A program made the translations under genes and the position numbers. From an uncultured Bacilli bacterium (GTDB lineage: Bacteria; Bacillota_I; Bacilli_A; RF39; UBA660): a stretch of 38,491 bases of DNA. Below the pieces are notes generated by a model. It did no database searches. It worked only from the letters and a program-made list of their open reading frames with translations, and was not told the origin of the DNA. How positions within the stretch are numbered: position 1 is the stretch's first letter; every line of letters starts with the position of its first letter. Shown here piece after piece: positions 1 through 7,203 of this stretch. Where the stretch lies: the NCBI GenBank assembly GCA_944329445.1, contig CALVIH010000007.1:1-38491 (forward strand). Reading direction: 5' to 3'.

Positions 1-170
1 ATGTCTTCTTCTACTCTGAACGTTGCTTCTCCACTTATTTTTAAATCTTGGTTTATCGCTGCATATCCTACGGTTAATGATAATATAAATATACATACTA
101 ACAAGTAAAGCATCATGTTTATTTTATTTTTTGACGTTCTCTTTAGGTTCACCCTTCTTAATTTTTTCAC
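1..170 (-). CDS. Exported TasA/SipW-type surface protein, C-terminus cut by window edge
   Basis: Only the N-terminus is inside the window; the gene runs off base 1. From a GTG at 168-170 it reads a Lys/Arg-rich segment, a hydrophobic helix (LLVCIFILSLTVGYAA) and then INQDLKISGEATF. The helix ending in a small-residue site, followed by a Gly-Thr/Glu-Ala beta strand, is the layout of signal peptides of SipW-dependent TasA-like proteins, three more of which lie in this window. The start is uncertain: GTG 168 has AAAGG 11 bp upstream, while ATG 116 would give a shorter signal peptide but has no clear ribosome site. It has its own promoter with a poly-G spacer at 209-238. Function is unknown; surface or matrix protein is inferred. 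Confidence 0.55.
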   Translation of the reverse strand, partial: MKKLRRVNLKRTSKNKINMMLYLLVCIFILSLTVGYAAINQDLKISGEATFRVEED

Positions 171-208
171 AATATCATCAACCTTTAATACTTCTATTTT
201 CTATGTTG

Positions 209-238
209 ATAATACCATATCCCCCCTCCCCCGGTCAA
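209..238 (-). promoter_or_regulatory. SigA-type promoter with interrupted poly-G spacer
   Basis: On the minus strand TTGACC (238-233) and TATTAT (214-209) are separated by 18 bp that begin with GGGGGAGGGGGG. The initially transcribed bases (ATCAACATAGAAAA) are nearly identical to those of the TasA-like promoter at 25.8 kb. The tract sits where length changes would alter -35/-10 spacing. Confidence 0.75.
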
Positions 239-254
239 GATTTAAAAGACTGTT

Positions 255-297
255 GAAAAATAAAAAACGATAAAACCAATTATGATTATATCGTTCA
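255..297 (-). terminator. Intrinsic terminator of the GT2 gene
   Basis: Minus strand: AACGATA stem arm (295-289) pairs with TATCGTT (272-266) and is followed by a T-rich run (265-256). It lies just downstream of the glycosyltransferase stop codon. Confidence 0.6.
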
Positions 298-318
298 AAG
301 TAACTTAATTATGCATAT

Positions 319-1545
319 TTATTTTCCATGTTCCACCCTGGTCCACTTAACTTCTTTCGTGGTCAATGCTTTAACTGCACATGGAACATAACTTATCATA
401 AAAATAGGATTTATAAACATTGCTTTTATTCTAGATTTAATGGTTAAATCAAGTTTCTTTCCCTCAAGAAAAAGAATAACAATGGTCATAACCATCATGG
501 TTATATATATAATTATCATGAAAATGGTCAATTCCAAAAGATGAAGTTGCCATACTTTATTACCTAAAAACAAATTATATGCAATAAAGAACACCAAAGC
601 TAAGAACCAGATAACCAATCCCAAAACCATAAAAATGAACGGCACAATACCAATTGATTCATCAATTTTCGAACCATTATTAGGATCTTTTTTATCTAAC
701 GCTTTAAAGATTTTTGACTTGTACATTTTTCTAACGTCAAAATATCCTCTTATCCATCTTACCCTTTGGTTTATCGTATCTTTAAACCTAAGCGATTGTT
801 CATCATAAAAAACTGATTTCGTATTATAATAAGTAGTTAAATTATTTAAGGTCGCATATGAACTTAACTCGTAATCTTCAGTTAGAGAATGAAAAGGATA
901 ACCTCCCCATTTTTTTATTAACTCACCTCTTATATAAAAACCTGTGCCAGAAAAAGTTATGTTCTTTGTTTCTCTGTTTTTCTTCTCGTTAAAGACGGTG
1001 TTAACCAGTGAGAAAGTAAGGGCAGAACAAGCTGCTATCGAGCTTTTATTTCCGTTTTTACAGTTTCTATATCCGGAAGCCAAATCATAACCTTTATCAA
1101 ATATTGGAATCATATTTTTTAGATAATCCTTATCTAAAACATTATCAGCATCAAATATGAAATAAGCATCATAGTCTTTATTTTTACTTAAAATAAATTT
1201 AACCGCCTCGTCTAAAGCATATCCTTTCCTTTGTAATTCAAGATGTTTTCTTATAACAACGGTTGCTTTGTATTTTTTACAAATACCAACCGTTTCATCA
1301 TTTTTAGATTCAACGATTACATAAACATCTTCCATATTTACCTTAATCGTTTGTTTTTTAATGCTTATAAGTAAATCTTCAATAACGTTTGATTCATACC
1401 TAGCCGGAACAAGAAAACAAAAGTTATGATTATCCTTTCTTTTCCTTGGCTTATTGTTATTTTTTTTACTCATGATACTTGTTATTAACATAATAACAAG
1501 ACCAACAAATATAAATGCTAAACTAACCACTCTAAATACCATCAT
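319..1545 (-). CDS. Family 2 glycosyltransferase, membrane-bound
   Basis: A 408-aa inverting GT-A glycosyltransferase of the cellulose/hyaluronan-synthase-like GT2 group. It has one N-terminal membrane helix (about 5-25), a cytoplasmic catalytic domain with a DAD metal-binding motif at 132-134, an acceptor-side TED at 222-224 and QRVRW at 260-264 (the Q/RxxRW motif of processive enzymes), then three hydrophobic segments near 298-328, 337-363 and 379-396. It would transfer a nucleotide-sugar residue to a polysaccharide or lipid acceptor at the cytoplasmic membrane; donor and product cannot be read from sequence. It starts 13 bp after the rhomboid gene, with AAAGGA upstream of ATG, so the two are probably co-transcribed. 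Confidence 0.85.
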   Translation of the reverse strand: MMVFRVVSLAFIFVGLVIMLITSIMSKKNNNKPRKRKDNHNFCFLVPARYESNVIEDLLISIKKQTIKVNMEDVYVIVESKNDETVGICKKYKATVVIRKHLELQRKGYALDEAVKFILSKNKDYDAYFIFDADNVLDKDYLKNMIPIFDKGYDLASGYRNCKNGNKSSIAACSALTFSLVNTVFNEKKNRETKNITFSGTGFYIRGELIKKWGGYPFHSLTEDYELSSYATLNNLTTYYNTKSVFYDEQSLRFKDTINQRVRWIRGYFDVRKMYKSKIFKALDKKDPNNGSKIDESIGIVPFIFMVLGLVIWFLALVFFIAYNLFLGNKVWQLHLLELTIFMIIIYITMMVMTIVILFLEGKKLDLTIKSRIKAMFINPIFMISYVPCAVKALTTKEVKWTRVEHGK

Positions 1546-1558
1546 AATTATTATTCCT

Positions 1559-2701
1559 TTACCTAAAATATGCTAAATAAGCAAGTACTATTACCAATAT
1601 TGTTGACGCAATAAAACCATTTACTTTTTCAAACTTAGAGGTTTTATACTTTATTCCTAAAAACGTTGAAATTATAATACCCCCAACAAGACCGCCTATA
1701 TGAGCATAGATGTTTATTCCTGGAACCATAAAACCAACAAGTAAGTTAACTATTATTACTGGTAATATCTGATTTTTTAACGCTTCGCCCATATAAGTTC
1801 TTTGGTTTAATGAAAAATATAAAAGTGCTCCCATAAAACCAAATATAGCACCAGATGCACCTGCTGAAATAGTATTATTATCCATAAGAATTAAGGAAAG
1901 TAAGTTTCCTACTATTCCACTATACAAAAATATTATAAAGGTTTTTACGTGTCCAAAAAAGTTTTCTACTTGCTTTCCTAATATGTTTAGTGACCAAACG
2001 TTCATTAAAAAGTGAATAAAACCAATGTGTAAAAATATACTACTTATAAGTCTTATCCATGAACCATTTTTTATCAACCCACCAAAATCATACAAAGTCC
2101 TTACTGACATAGAGTCAATACCACCACTACCATAAGTGTACATAAGTATTAAAACAACTGACATAATAGCGATTAAAAGATAAGTTACGATTGACTTTTT
2201 AGGGCTAAACAAATCGTTTATTTTTTCGGAACTGTCAATGTTCTTTCGTAATATATCACTATTTATCTTTTCATATAATTTAGCGCCTTCCTCAGTAAAC
2301 TTTAATTTGTCTTTCATATCAGGAAAATACTTTTTAATAACTTCGTTTTTAACTACCATTTTTTCGTTTAACGCGTTAACGTGATAAAATGATTTACTAT
2401 CATTTAACTCAACGTCCTCGTTTATATCCAAGTATAATGTTAAAACCTTCATTTTAAACGTGAACGTTTTCATCTTTATCTGCCTAGTTAACCTACCCAC
2501 CTTAAAGTTATCAAAATCTAATTGTTCTTTATTATGTATGTATCCCAAAACTAATCTTACGATTCTAAACTCACTATCCATGTTTTCAAGCCATATTTCG
2601 TTTTGAATACCATGAACTATAACAGGATTATAATTTTTTTCGGTTATAAAGTAATGAAGAAACTTCATTACTAATAAATCTCTTTGTTCAGAAGTTGCCA
2701 T
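1559..2701 (-). CDS. Rhomboid intramembrane serine protease (GluP/YqgP-like)
   Basis: 380 aa. A soluble N-terminal domain of about 165 residues precedes six to seven hydrophobic helices, the arrangement of Bacillus YqgP/GluP rather than of minimal rhomboids. The catalytic pair is visible: Ser283 in GASGAIFG and His334 in YAHIGG. H225, H230 and N234 form the HxxxxHxxxN oxyanion region of helix 2. It cleaves transmembrane substrates within the membrane. The ribosome site is AGGAGA before ATG. It follows rluD by 10 bp in one minus-strand operon with lspA and a CPBP protease, so membrane proteolysis genes cluster here. Confidence 0.92.
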   Translation of the reverse strand: MATSEQRDLLVMKFLHYFITEKNYNPVIVHGIQNEIWLENMDSEFRIVRLVLGYIHNKEQLDFDNFKVGRLTRQIKMKTFTFKMKVLTLYLDINEDVELNDSKSFYHVNALNEKMVVKNEVIKKYFPDMKDKLKFTEEGAKLYEKINSDILRKNIDSSEKINDLFSPKKSIVTYLLIAIMSVVLILMYTYGSGGIDSMSVRTLYDFGGLIKNGSWIRLISSIFLHIGFIHFLMNVWSLNILGKQVENFFGHVKTFIIFLYSGIVGNLLSLILMDNNTISAGASGAIFGFMGALLYFSLNQRTYMGEALKNQILPVIIVNLLVGFMVPGINIYAHIGGLVGGIIISTFLGIKYKTSKFEKVNGFIASTILVIVLAYLAYFR

Positions 2702-2711
2702 GTAATCTCTC

Positions 2712-3611
2712 CTATTCTTCTTTATATTTTTCTACGATTTTATTGAATTCTTCTGGTACATCGCATTTAAAATTCATATATTCTTTTGTTACCGGGTGAA
2801 TAAAACCAATCTCTTTGGCATGAAGCATTTGCCCAAAAGGAGTTGTTTTACCCTTTGGTCCGTATACTGGATCGTTTATTATTGGATGATTTATATAATT
2901 CATGTGAACCCTTATTTGATGAGTTCTTCCGGTTTCTAATTTACACTCTATCAAACTAGCATTCTTGTACCTTTCAAGTACTTTAAAGTGCGTTATTGCT
3001 TCCTTACTATTCTCATCCGTTACGCACATTTTTTTACGGTCATAAGGATCCCTTCCAATCGGAGCATCTATTGTTCCGGTATCATGGTTAATACGTCCTT
3101 TAACCAGTGCAACATAAATTCTTGATAGTGTTTTATCCTTAAGCTGCCTTGATAACGCCTCGTGCGTTTTATCATCTTTTGCAACAACTAAAAGTCCAGA
3201 CGTATCTTTATCAATACGGTGTACGATACCAGGCCTTACCTCACCATTATTAGAACTTAAGTTCTTTGCGTGAGCTAAAAGACCGTTTACAAGGGTACCA
3301 CTAAAGTGCCCTGCTGCAGGATGAACAACCAATCCGCTTGGCTTGTTAATTACCATTAAGTAATCATCTTCGTAAACAACGTCTAAGTCCATTTTTTCTG
3401 GTAATACGTCGGTTTCTATTTTTAGTTCCCCAACTACTTCTACCTCGTCATTAATTCTTAAGATATAACTGTTTTTTACCTTTTTATTGTTTACAAAAAC
3501 AAGATCTTGTTTGATCATCTCTTGAACTTTACTTCTTGATAAGTCAAGTTTATCAATTAAAAACTTATCTATTCTAATTAAATCATTTTCATTTTCTAAT
3601 TTATACTTCAT
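2712..3611 (-). CDS. rluD: RluD-family 23S rRNA pseudouridine synthase
   Basis: 299 aa. Residues 1-60 form an S4-type RNA-binding domain (IRIDKFLIDKLDLSRSKVQ). The catalytic domain carries HRIDKDTSGLL at 131-141 with the nucleophilic Asp134, and RTHQIRVH further on. The family isomerises uridine to pseudouridine in large-subunit rRNA, RluD itself in helix 69. Bacillota usually carry two or three paralogues, and the gene next to lspA corresponds to Bacillus ylyB, so the exact target positions are not certain. AGAGGAA precedes the start. Length is normal for the family. Confidence 0.9.
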   Translation of the reverse strand: MKYKLENENDLIRIDKFLIDKLDLSRSKVQEMIKQDLVFVNNKKVKNSYILRINDEVEVVGELKIETDVLPEKMDLDVVYEDDYLMVINKPSGLVVHPAAGHFSGTLVNGLLAHAKNLSSNNGEVRPGIVHRIDKDTSGLLVVAKDDKTHEALSRQLKDKTLSRIYVALVKGRINHDTGTIDAPIGRDPYDRKKMCVTDENSKEAITHFKVLERYKNASLIECKLETGRTHQIRVHMNYINHPIINDPVYGPKGKTTPFGQMLHAKEIGFIHPVTKEYMNFKCDVPEEFNKIVEKYKEE

Positions 3612-3662
3612 AATAATTCCTCTTTACCAAGATATTATACCATAAAGCAGAAAAAAAACATA

Positions 3663-4121
3663 TTAACTATGCTTTTTATCATCCTTTATGGTTTTTATAA
3701 CGATCAATATTACTCCGGTCGTAATAAATAAATCAGCAAGGTTAAATATTGGAAAAGGATAACCAAATATATTAAGCGAAACATAATCTATTACTACCCC
3801 TCTTATTATTCTGTCAATTAAGTTACCAAGAATACCACCGATTAAAAGCCCGTAGCTTAAAATGGTAACTTTTTCATTTTTTTCTACTTTTTCTTTTGAT
3901 AGCATGTAAATAAGTATACCTAAAAGGATTATTGAGATTAATATTATAAATATTCTACTACCAGATAGCATACTAAAGGCAACCCCTTCATTTTCAGCGT
4001 ACACGAGTGACAAAAAGTTTGGAATCAAAGTAACATTCGTTAAGTAGTTATAAACAACGAACTTAATTATTTGGTCAATTAACACGGCAAAGGACGCTAT
4101 TAAGGTTATTTTCTTGTACAT
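3663..4121 (-). CDS. lspA: Lipoprotein signal peptidase II
   Basis: 152 aa with four membrane helices. It removes signal peptides from diacylglyceryl-modified prolipoproteins at the outer face of the cytoplasmic membrane. Diagnostic motifs are all present: DQ at 16-17, NEGVAF at 44-49, GGILGNLIDR at 95-104, the catalytic Asp112 in VIDYV and the catalytic Asp130 in FNLADLFI. The start has CGGAGG upstream. The lspA-rluD adjacency is the usual Bacillota order. No lpp-type target is obvious in this window. Confidence 0.96.
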   Translation of the reverse strand: MYKKITLIASFAVLIDQIIKFVVYNYLTNVTLIPNFLSLVYAENEGVAFSMLSGSRIFIILISIILLGILIYMLSKEKVEKNEKVTILSYGLLIGGILGNLIDRIIRGVVIDYVSLNIFGYPFPIFNLADLFITTGVILIVIKTIKDDKKHS

Positions 4122-4133
4122 GTAAAACCTCCG

Positions 4134-5108
4134 TTAGTAAAGTATTAAAACAAGTATTGCAGCTATAAAATTTTGGATAAAGTGCATTGATATTGGAACC
4201 ATTATGTTTTTTGAATCAACGTATGCTTTAGCTAAACAAATACCTAAAGCAGCGTATTGAAAGATATATAATAAATCATAAAACGACGTAAATTTATCAA
4301 TCATGTGAAGCGTACCAAACAAAAGTCCACTTATGATGATAAATATGGTTTTATTTTTAAAAAGTTTTGATAAAGATAACCTAAATATATTTTCCTCCGC
4401 AAAAGGAGCGTATAGGGTTGACAGTATAAGAGTAAATAATGGAACTTTTTCAAACATAGCGTTTAAAGCTGCTTGGTTAGATGACGTATTACCATTATTT
4501 AATAATACAACCGGAATTCCAACCAGTAACATAACACCAAGCATTATAAAATATCTTCTAATTATAAAAGGCACATAAGTTTTAAGGTTTTTAACAAACA
4601 CCTTAAAATGAACGTTTAAACTCTTATAATTAATTATTAAAATCACTAAAAATATAACTAAATAAATTACGTAAACTGATATCTTATTAAAAAAGTTGAA
4701 ATTAGGAAAAACGAACATGATAAGTATAAAAAACAATATTAATAAAACTGCTTTAATCTTACTTTTTACACTATTTTCTTCATCTTTTACATCGGGTAAT
4801 TTTTCTCTTTTTTTATCACTTATTAATCCTAAAAATATAAAACCTAAAATACCTGGTATTATCGGTTCTAAAAATAACCATATCGAACACAAAATTATTT
4901 TTGATTTATTTTGCTTTAAAAAATCTATGTCTTTTTTAGATTCATTGTATAAAACAATGGCAAAGACAAGTCCGATTAAAAGCATAAAAGTACTTGCAAT
5001 TACCACTTCCTTAGATTTTACGTAAAACAAATAATATACCATCATTACTACTACGTAAACCACTTCTAATAAACACGCTATTTTTAAAATATTTCTTTTA
5101 TCCTTCAT
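4134..5108 (-). CDS. CPBP-family intramembrane metalloprotease
   Basis: 324 aa, about eight hydrophobic helices. The C-terminal ABI/CPBP domain has the three family motifs: EENIFR (E238, E239, R243), the H268 of LLFGTLHM, and HFIQN (H309, N313). Members are Rce1-like glutamic/metallo-proteases in the membrane, linked to prenyl-protein maturation, bacteriocin self-immunity or unknown processing. Nothing nearby suggests a bacteriocin, so a housekeeping role is as likely. GGAGGA precedes the ATG by 4 bp. An intrinsic terminator of the preceding gene lies only about 25 bp upstream, so transcription depends on read-through or on a promoter I could not identify. Confidence 0.85.
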   Translation of the reverse strand: MKDKRNILKIACLLEVVYVVVMMVYYLFYVKSKEVVIASTFMLLIGLVFAIVLYNESKKDIDFLKQNKSKIILCSIWLFLEPIIPGILGFIFLGLISDKKREKLPDVKDEENSVKSKIKAVLLILFFILIMFVFPNFNFFNKISVYVIYLVIFLVILIINYKSLNVHFKVFVKNLKTYVPFIIRRYFIMLGVMLLVGIPVVLLNNGNTSSNQAALNAMFEKVPLFTLILSTLYAPFAEENIFRLSLSKLFKNKTIFIIISGLLFGTLHMIDKFTSFYDLLYIFQYAALGICLAKAYVDSKNIMVPISMHFIQNFIAAILVLILY

Positions 5109-5132
5109 AAGTTCCTCCGTATGCTAACTTTT

Positions 5133-5159
5133 AAAAAAGCCTTTTAAAGGCTTTTTTTT
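5133..5159 (-). terminator. Intrinsic terminator after the DUF5684 gene
   Basis: AAGCCTTT/AAAGGCTT arms flanked by A and T runs on both sides; it reads as a terminator on the minus strand and is nearly symmetrical. It begins at the stop codon of the 5158-5583 gene. Confidence 0.8.
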
Positions 5160-5583
5160 AGAACAAATCATTGAAATCAATATCTCCGTTTACTGCTGGT
5201 CCAACGTAGTTGATATTGTTATTGAAAGCTATTATAGCAACAAAAACTGGGTTAACTAGCCATAAACCAATTCCAAAGCCAACACCTTGACCAAACGACT
5301 TAGCAAGTTTAATACTATAAGATATTACGAATAGTAATAATGCTATTTGACCAACAAACGGAATAACACCTAAGAATAACAAAAATATGTAATACCATTT
5401 ATAACCAATTATTTCAAATAAAACAATTACGTTATAAATTGGGATAATTGCTGCCCATCCTGGTTTCCCTGCCTTTTGAAACATTTTCCAATTGACGATG
5501 ATCATAAACACGATTATCGCTAACCATATTATAAAAAAAGTTCCAAAAAATCCAAGCAACACTGCTCCTGCACTATCATTCAT
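5158..5583 (-). CDS. DUF5684-type small membrane protein
   Basis: About 141 aa. The N-terminal helix is followed by the family signature WKMFQKAGKPGWAAIIPIYN, then two or three helices with GxxPFVGQ and SFGQGVGFGIGLWL, the pattern of DUF5684 membrane proteins. Function is unknown. I place the start at ATG 5583, which has AAGGAGGAGT directly upstream; the longer open frame to 5622 would overlap the ylmC stop and has no such site. It is separated from the downstream CPBP gene by a terminator and lies 35 bp after ylmC on the same strand. Confidence 0.75.
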   Translation of the reverse strand: MNDSAGAVLLGFFGTFFIIWLAIIVFMIIVNWKMFQKAGKPGWAAIIPIYNVIVLFEIIGYKWYYIFLLFLGVIPFVGQIALLLFVISYSIKLAKSFGQGVGFGIGLWLVNPVFVAIIAFNNNINYVGPAVNGDIDFNDLF

Positions 5584-5618
5584 CTTAACTCCTCCTTCAA
5601 TTATAGTATAACATACTT

Positions 5619-5846
5619 TCATAAATTTCTGCTAACCAAAATAACGTCAGAGCCAATTTTTCTTATTTGGGCCCAAGGAATTGACACTTCATCGGATCTT
5701 ATCATGTTAAAAAAACCTTTTTTATCATTAATTATTATCCTCATTATGGTACCTTGATTTGATATTTCAGCATCAATTACGTTTCCTATTCTATCACCTG
5801 AGGCTATATCCACAACGTCTTTGTTTTGTAAATCTGATAAACGCAT
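5619..5846 (-). CDS. ylmC: YlmC/YmxH-family sporulation protein (PRC-barrel)
   Basis: 75 aa forming one PRC-barrel: MRLSDLQNKDVVDIASGDRIG followed by a DAEI strand and a C-terminal SIPWAQIRKIGSDVILV. This is the length and sequence of the YlmC/YmxH family found in endospore formers. In Bacillus ylmC lies close downstream of sigG; here it is divergent from sigG, sharing a 76-bp intergenic region, which supports the assignment. Its molecular role is not established. GGTGAT lies before the ATG. Confidence 0.85.
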   Translation of the reverse strand: MRLSDLQNKDVVDIASGDRIGNVIDAEISNQGTIMRIIINDKKGFFNMIRSDEVSIPWAQIRKIGSDVILVSRNL

Positions 5847-5890
5847 AACGTATCACCAATTAATTATATGTTAATCAATTGTATAAAAAA

Positions 5891-5924
5891 ACACCTTTTA
5901 GAACATCACAACAAAGAAAGGTGT
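5891..5924 (+). promoter_or_regulatory. Leader hairpin that would sequester the sigG ribosome site and start
   Basis: ACACCTTT (5891-5898) is perfectly complementary to AAAGGTGT (5917-5924), with an 18-nt loop. The right arm contains the only SD-like AAAGG and the first bases of the GTG start of sigG. On the minus strand the same hairpin is followed by a run of T, so it may also stop antisense transcription towards ylmC. Confidence 0.6.
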
Positions 5925-6708
5925 GATTATTATAGCAAAACACAAAGTAGAAATAACAGGAATAAACACGAGTGAAATAAAAGTTTTAACGGATAAAGAA
6001 AAAGAAGAACTTTTTATAAAGTTAAAAAAAGGAGATCAAAAAGCAAGAGACCTACTTGCTGAAGGAAATTTAAAATTAGTACTTTCAATTCTAAAAAAAT
6101 ACCAAAATAGAACCGATAACATGGATGATTTGTTTCAGATTGGTTGTGTTGGCTTAATGAAGGCAATAGATAACTTTGACTTAAACCACGGGGTTAAATT
6201 TTCAACCTACGCAGTACCATTAATATTAGGTGAAATAAGAAGATACTTAAGAGATAATAGTAACCTTAGAATATCAAGAAGCATAAAAGATTTGGCTTAT
6301 AAGATTCTAAAGGAAAAAGAAAATCACTTTATGGACACCGGAAAAGAACTTACTAACGAAGCCGTCGCAAAAAAACTAGGAGTAGATGAAATAGACGTAA
6401 TTGTTGCCCTTGATGCCATGAGGGATCCAATAAGCATGTTTGAACCAATTTATAATAATGGTGGAGATACAATCTACTTAGAAGACCAAATTGAAAACAT
6501 TAAAGAAAAAACATCTAATTGGGATTTAACGATATCCATTAGCGACGCAATAGATACGTTAAAAGAAAAAGAAAGAAAGATAATTACAGAAAGATTCTTA
6601 ATCGGCAAAACCCAAATGGAAATAGCAGAAGAAATAGGTATTAGTCAAGCTCAAGTATCAAGGCTTGAAAAAGGAGGAATTGATAACATAAGAAAAAAAA
6701 TTTTATAG
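5923..6708 (+). CDS. sigG: RNA polymerase sporulation sigma factor SigG
   Basis: 261 aa, sigma-70 family, late forespore regulator. The N-terminus (KHKVEITGINTSEIKVL) matches the SigG-specific box (NKVEICGVDTSKLPVL in Bacillus). Region 2 has DDLFQIGCVGLMKAIDNFD and FSTYAVPLILGEIRRYLRDN; region 4 ends with GKTQMEIAEEIGISQAQVSR, nearly identical to Bacillus SigG. The annotated GTG start (5923) is only one base from AAAGG, so initiation may be inefficient or use a neighbouring non-AUG codon (ATT 5929 or ATA 5932). The start lies in the right arm of a hairpin. The sigE/spoIIGA genes that normally precede sigG are not here. Confidence 0.95.
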   Translation: MIIIAKHKVEITGINTSEIKVLTDKEKEELFIKLKKGDQKARDLLAEGNLKLVLSILKKYQNRTDNMDDLFQIGCVGLMKAIDNFDLNHGVKFSTYAVPLILGEIRRYLRDNSNLRISRSIKDLAYKILKEKENHFMDTGKELTNEAVAKKLGVDEIDVIVALDAMRDPISMFEPIYNNGGDTIYLEDQIENIKEKTSNWDLTISISDAIDTLKEKERKIITERFLIGKTQMEIAEEIGISQAQVSRLEKGGIDNIRKKIL

Positions 6709-6709
6709 T

Positions 6710-6737
6710 TTGACAGTTTTTTAACATCTGCTATAAT
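6710..6737 (+). promoter_or_regulatory. SigA-type promoter for the 101-aa gene
   Basis: TTGACA (6710-6715), 16-bp spacer, TATAAT (6732-6737); it starts 2 bases after the sigG stop. Both boxes are consensus, so this gene is probably expressed vegetatively and independently of sigG. Confidence 0.85.
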
Positions 6738-6754
6738 ATCCTTGAGGTGGCATT

Positions 6755-7060
6755 ATGTATAAAGACGATCAAATAAGTTTAGCTTTTTTAAATCAATACG
6801 ATAAGTTAGTATCATTATTAAAAGAAAAAGTAGCAGCATCTTCAAAGCTATCCAATTTACAAACTATTTTAGAATACTTTGATGATAATTATGAAATGTT
6901 TAACAAAGAAGAAAAAAAGCTCGTAAAAAACATAGTTATAATGGCTGATGGTATTACCAATAAAACAAATACTTATTATAACTTTATTAAAAATCAAAAA
7001 GAACTCTGTTTAACTTTAATTGAAAATTTAAGTAACAAACAAAAAGAGCCTACAAAGTAA
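6755..7060 (+). CDS. Small helical hypothetical protein
   Basis: 101 aa, charged, predicted mostly alpha-helical with no signal peptide or membrane segment; the middle (LEYFDDNYEMFNKEEKKLVKN) is strongly amphipathic. I do not recognise a family. It has its own consensus promoter, a good GAGGTGG ribosome site 6 bp before ATG, and a terminator overlapping its last codons, so it is a complete single-gene unit. Cytoplasmic location is inferred from composition only. Confidence 0.75.
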   Translation: MYKDDQISLAFLNQYDKLVSLLKEKVAASSKLSNLQTILEYFDDNYEMFNKEEKKLVKNIVIMADGITNKTNTYYNFIKNQKELCLTLIENLSNKQKEPTK

Positions 7061-7070
7061 GCTCTTTTTT
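7041..7070. terminator. Intrinsic terminator, bidirectional
   Basis: AAAAAGAGC (7041-7049) pairs with GCTCTTTTT (7061-7069); T runs follow on both strands. It ends the 101-aa gene and may also end transcripts reading out of the histidine-kinase operon. Confidence 0.85.
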
Positions 7071-7142
7071 AGTGGTATAAAGGAGTAAGTAGTGTTTTTG
7101 AGTGTATAAGTAGTAGTTAGAAGTACCACTATTTCTAACTAC
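7070..7142. ncRNA. Candidate pseudoknot RNA element between two convergent genes
   Basis: GTAGTTAGAA (7113-7122) and TTCTAACTAC (7133-7142) form a perfect 10-bp hairpin. Its loop contains TACCACTA (7124-7131), perfectly complementary to TAGTGGTA at 7070-7077. This is hairpin-plus-loop pairing, a pseudoknot layout. On the minus strand it sits between the kinase stop and the shared terminator, so a 3' UTR element or released RNA is most likely; a weak TATAAT lies upstream on that strand. No family recognised. Confidence 0.4.
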
Positions 7143-7203
7143 AATTTAATTATATCTTTTAAATATTAAATTTTAATGACAAAATTATTAAAATTTATTA
7201 AGA

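Noticed and set aside
1-108. Plus-strand ATG frame of 35 codons at the left edge
   Set aside because: It is antisense to a better minus-strand frame with signal peptide, promoter and ribosome site.
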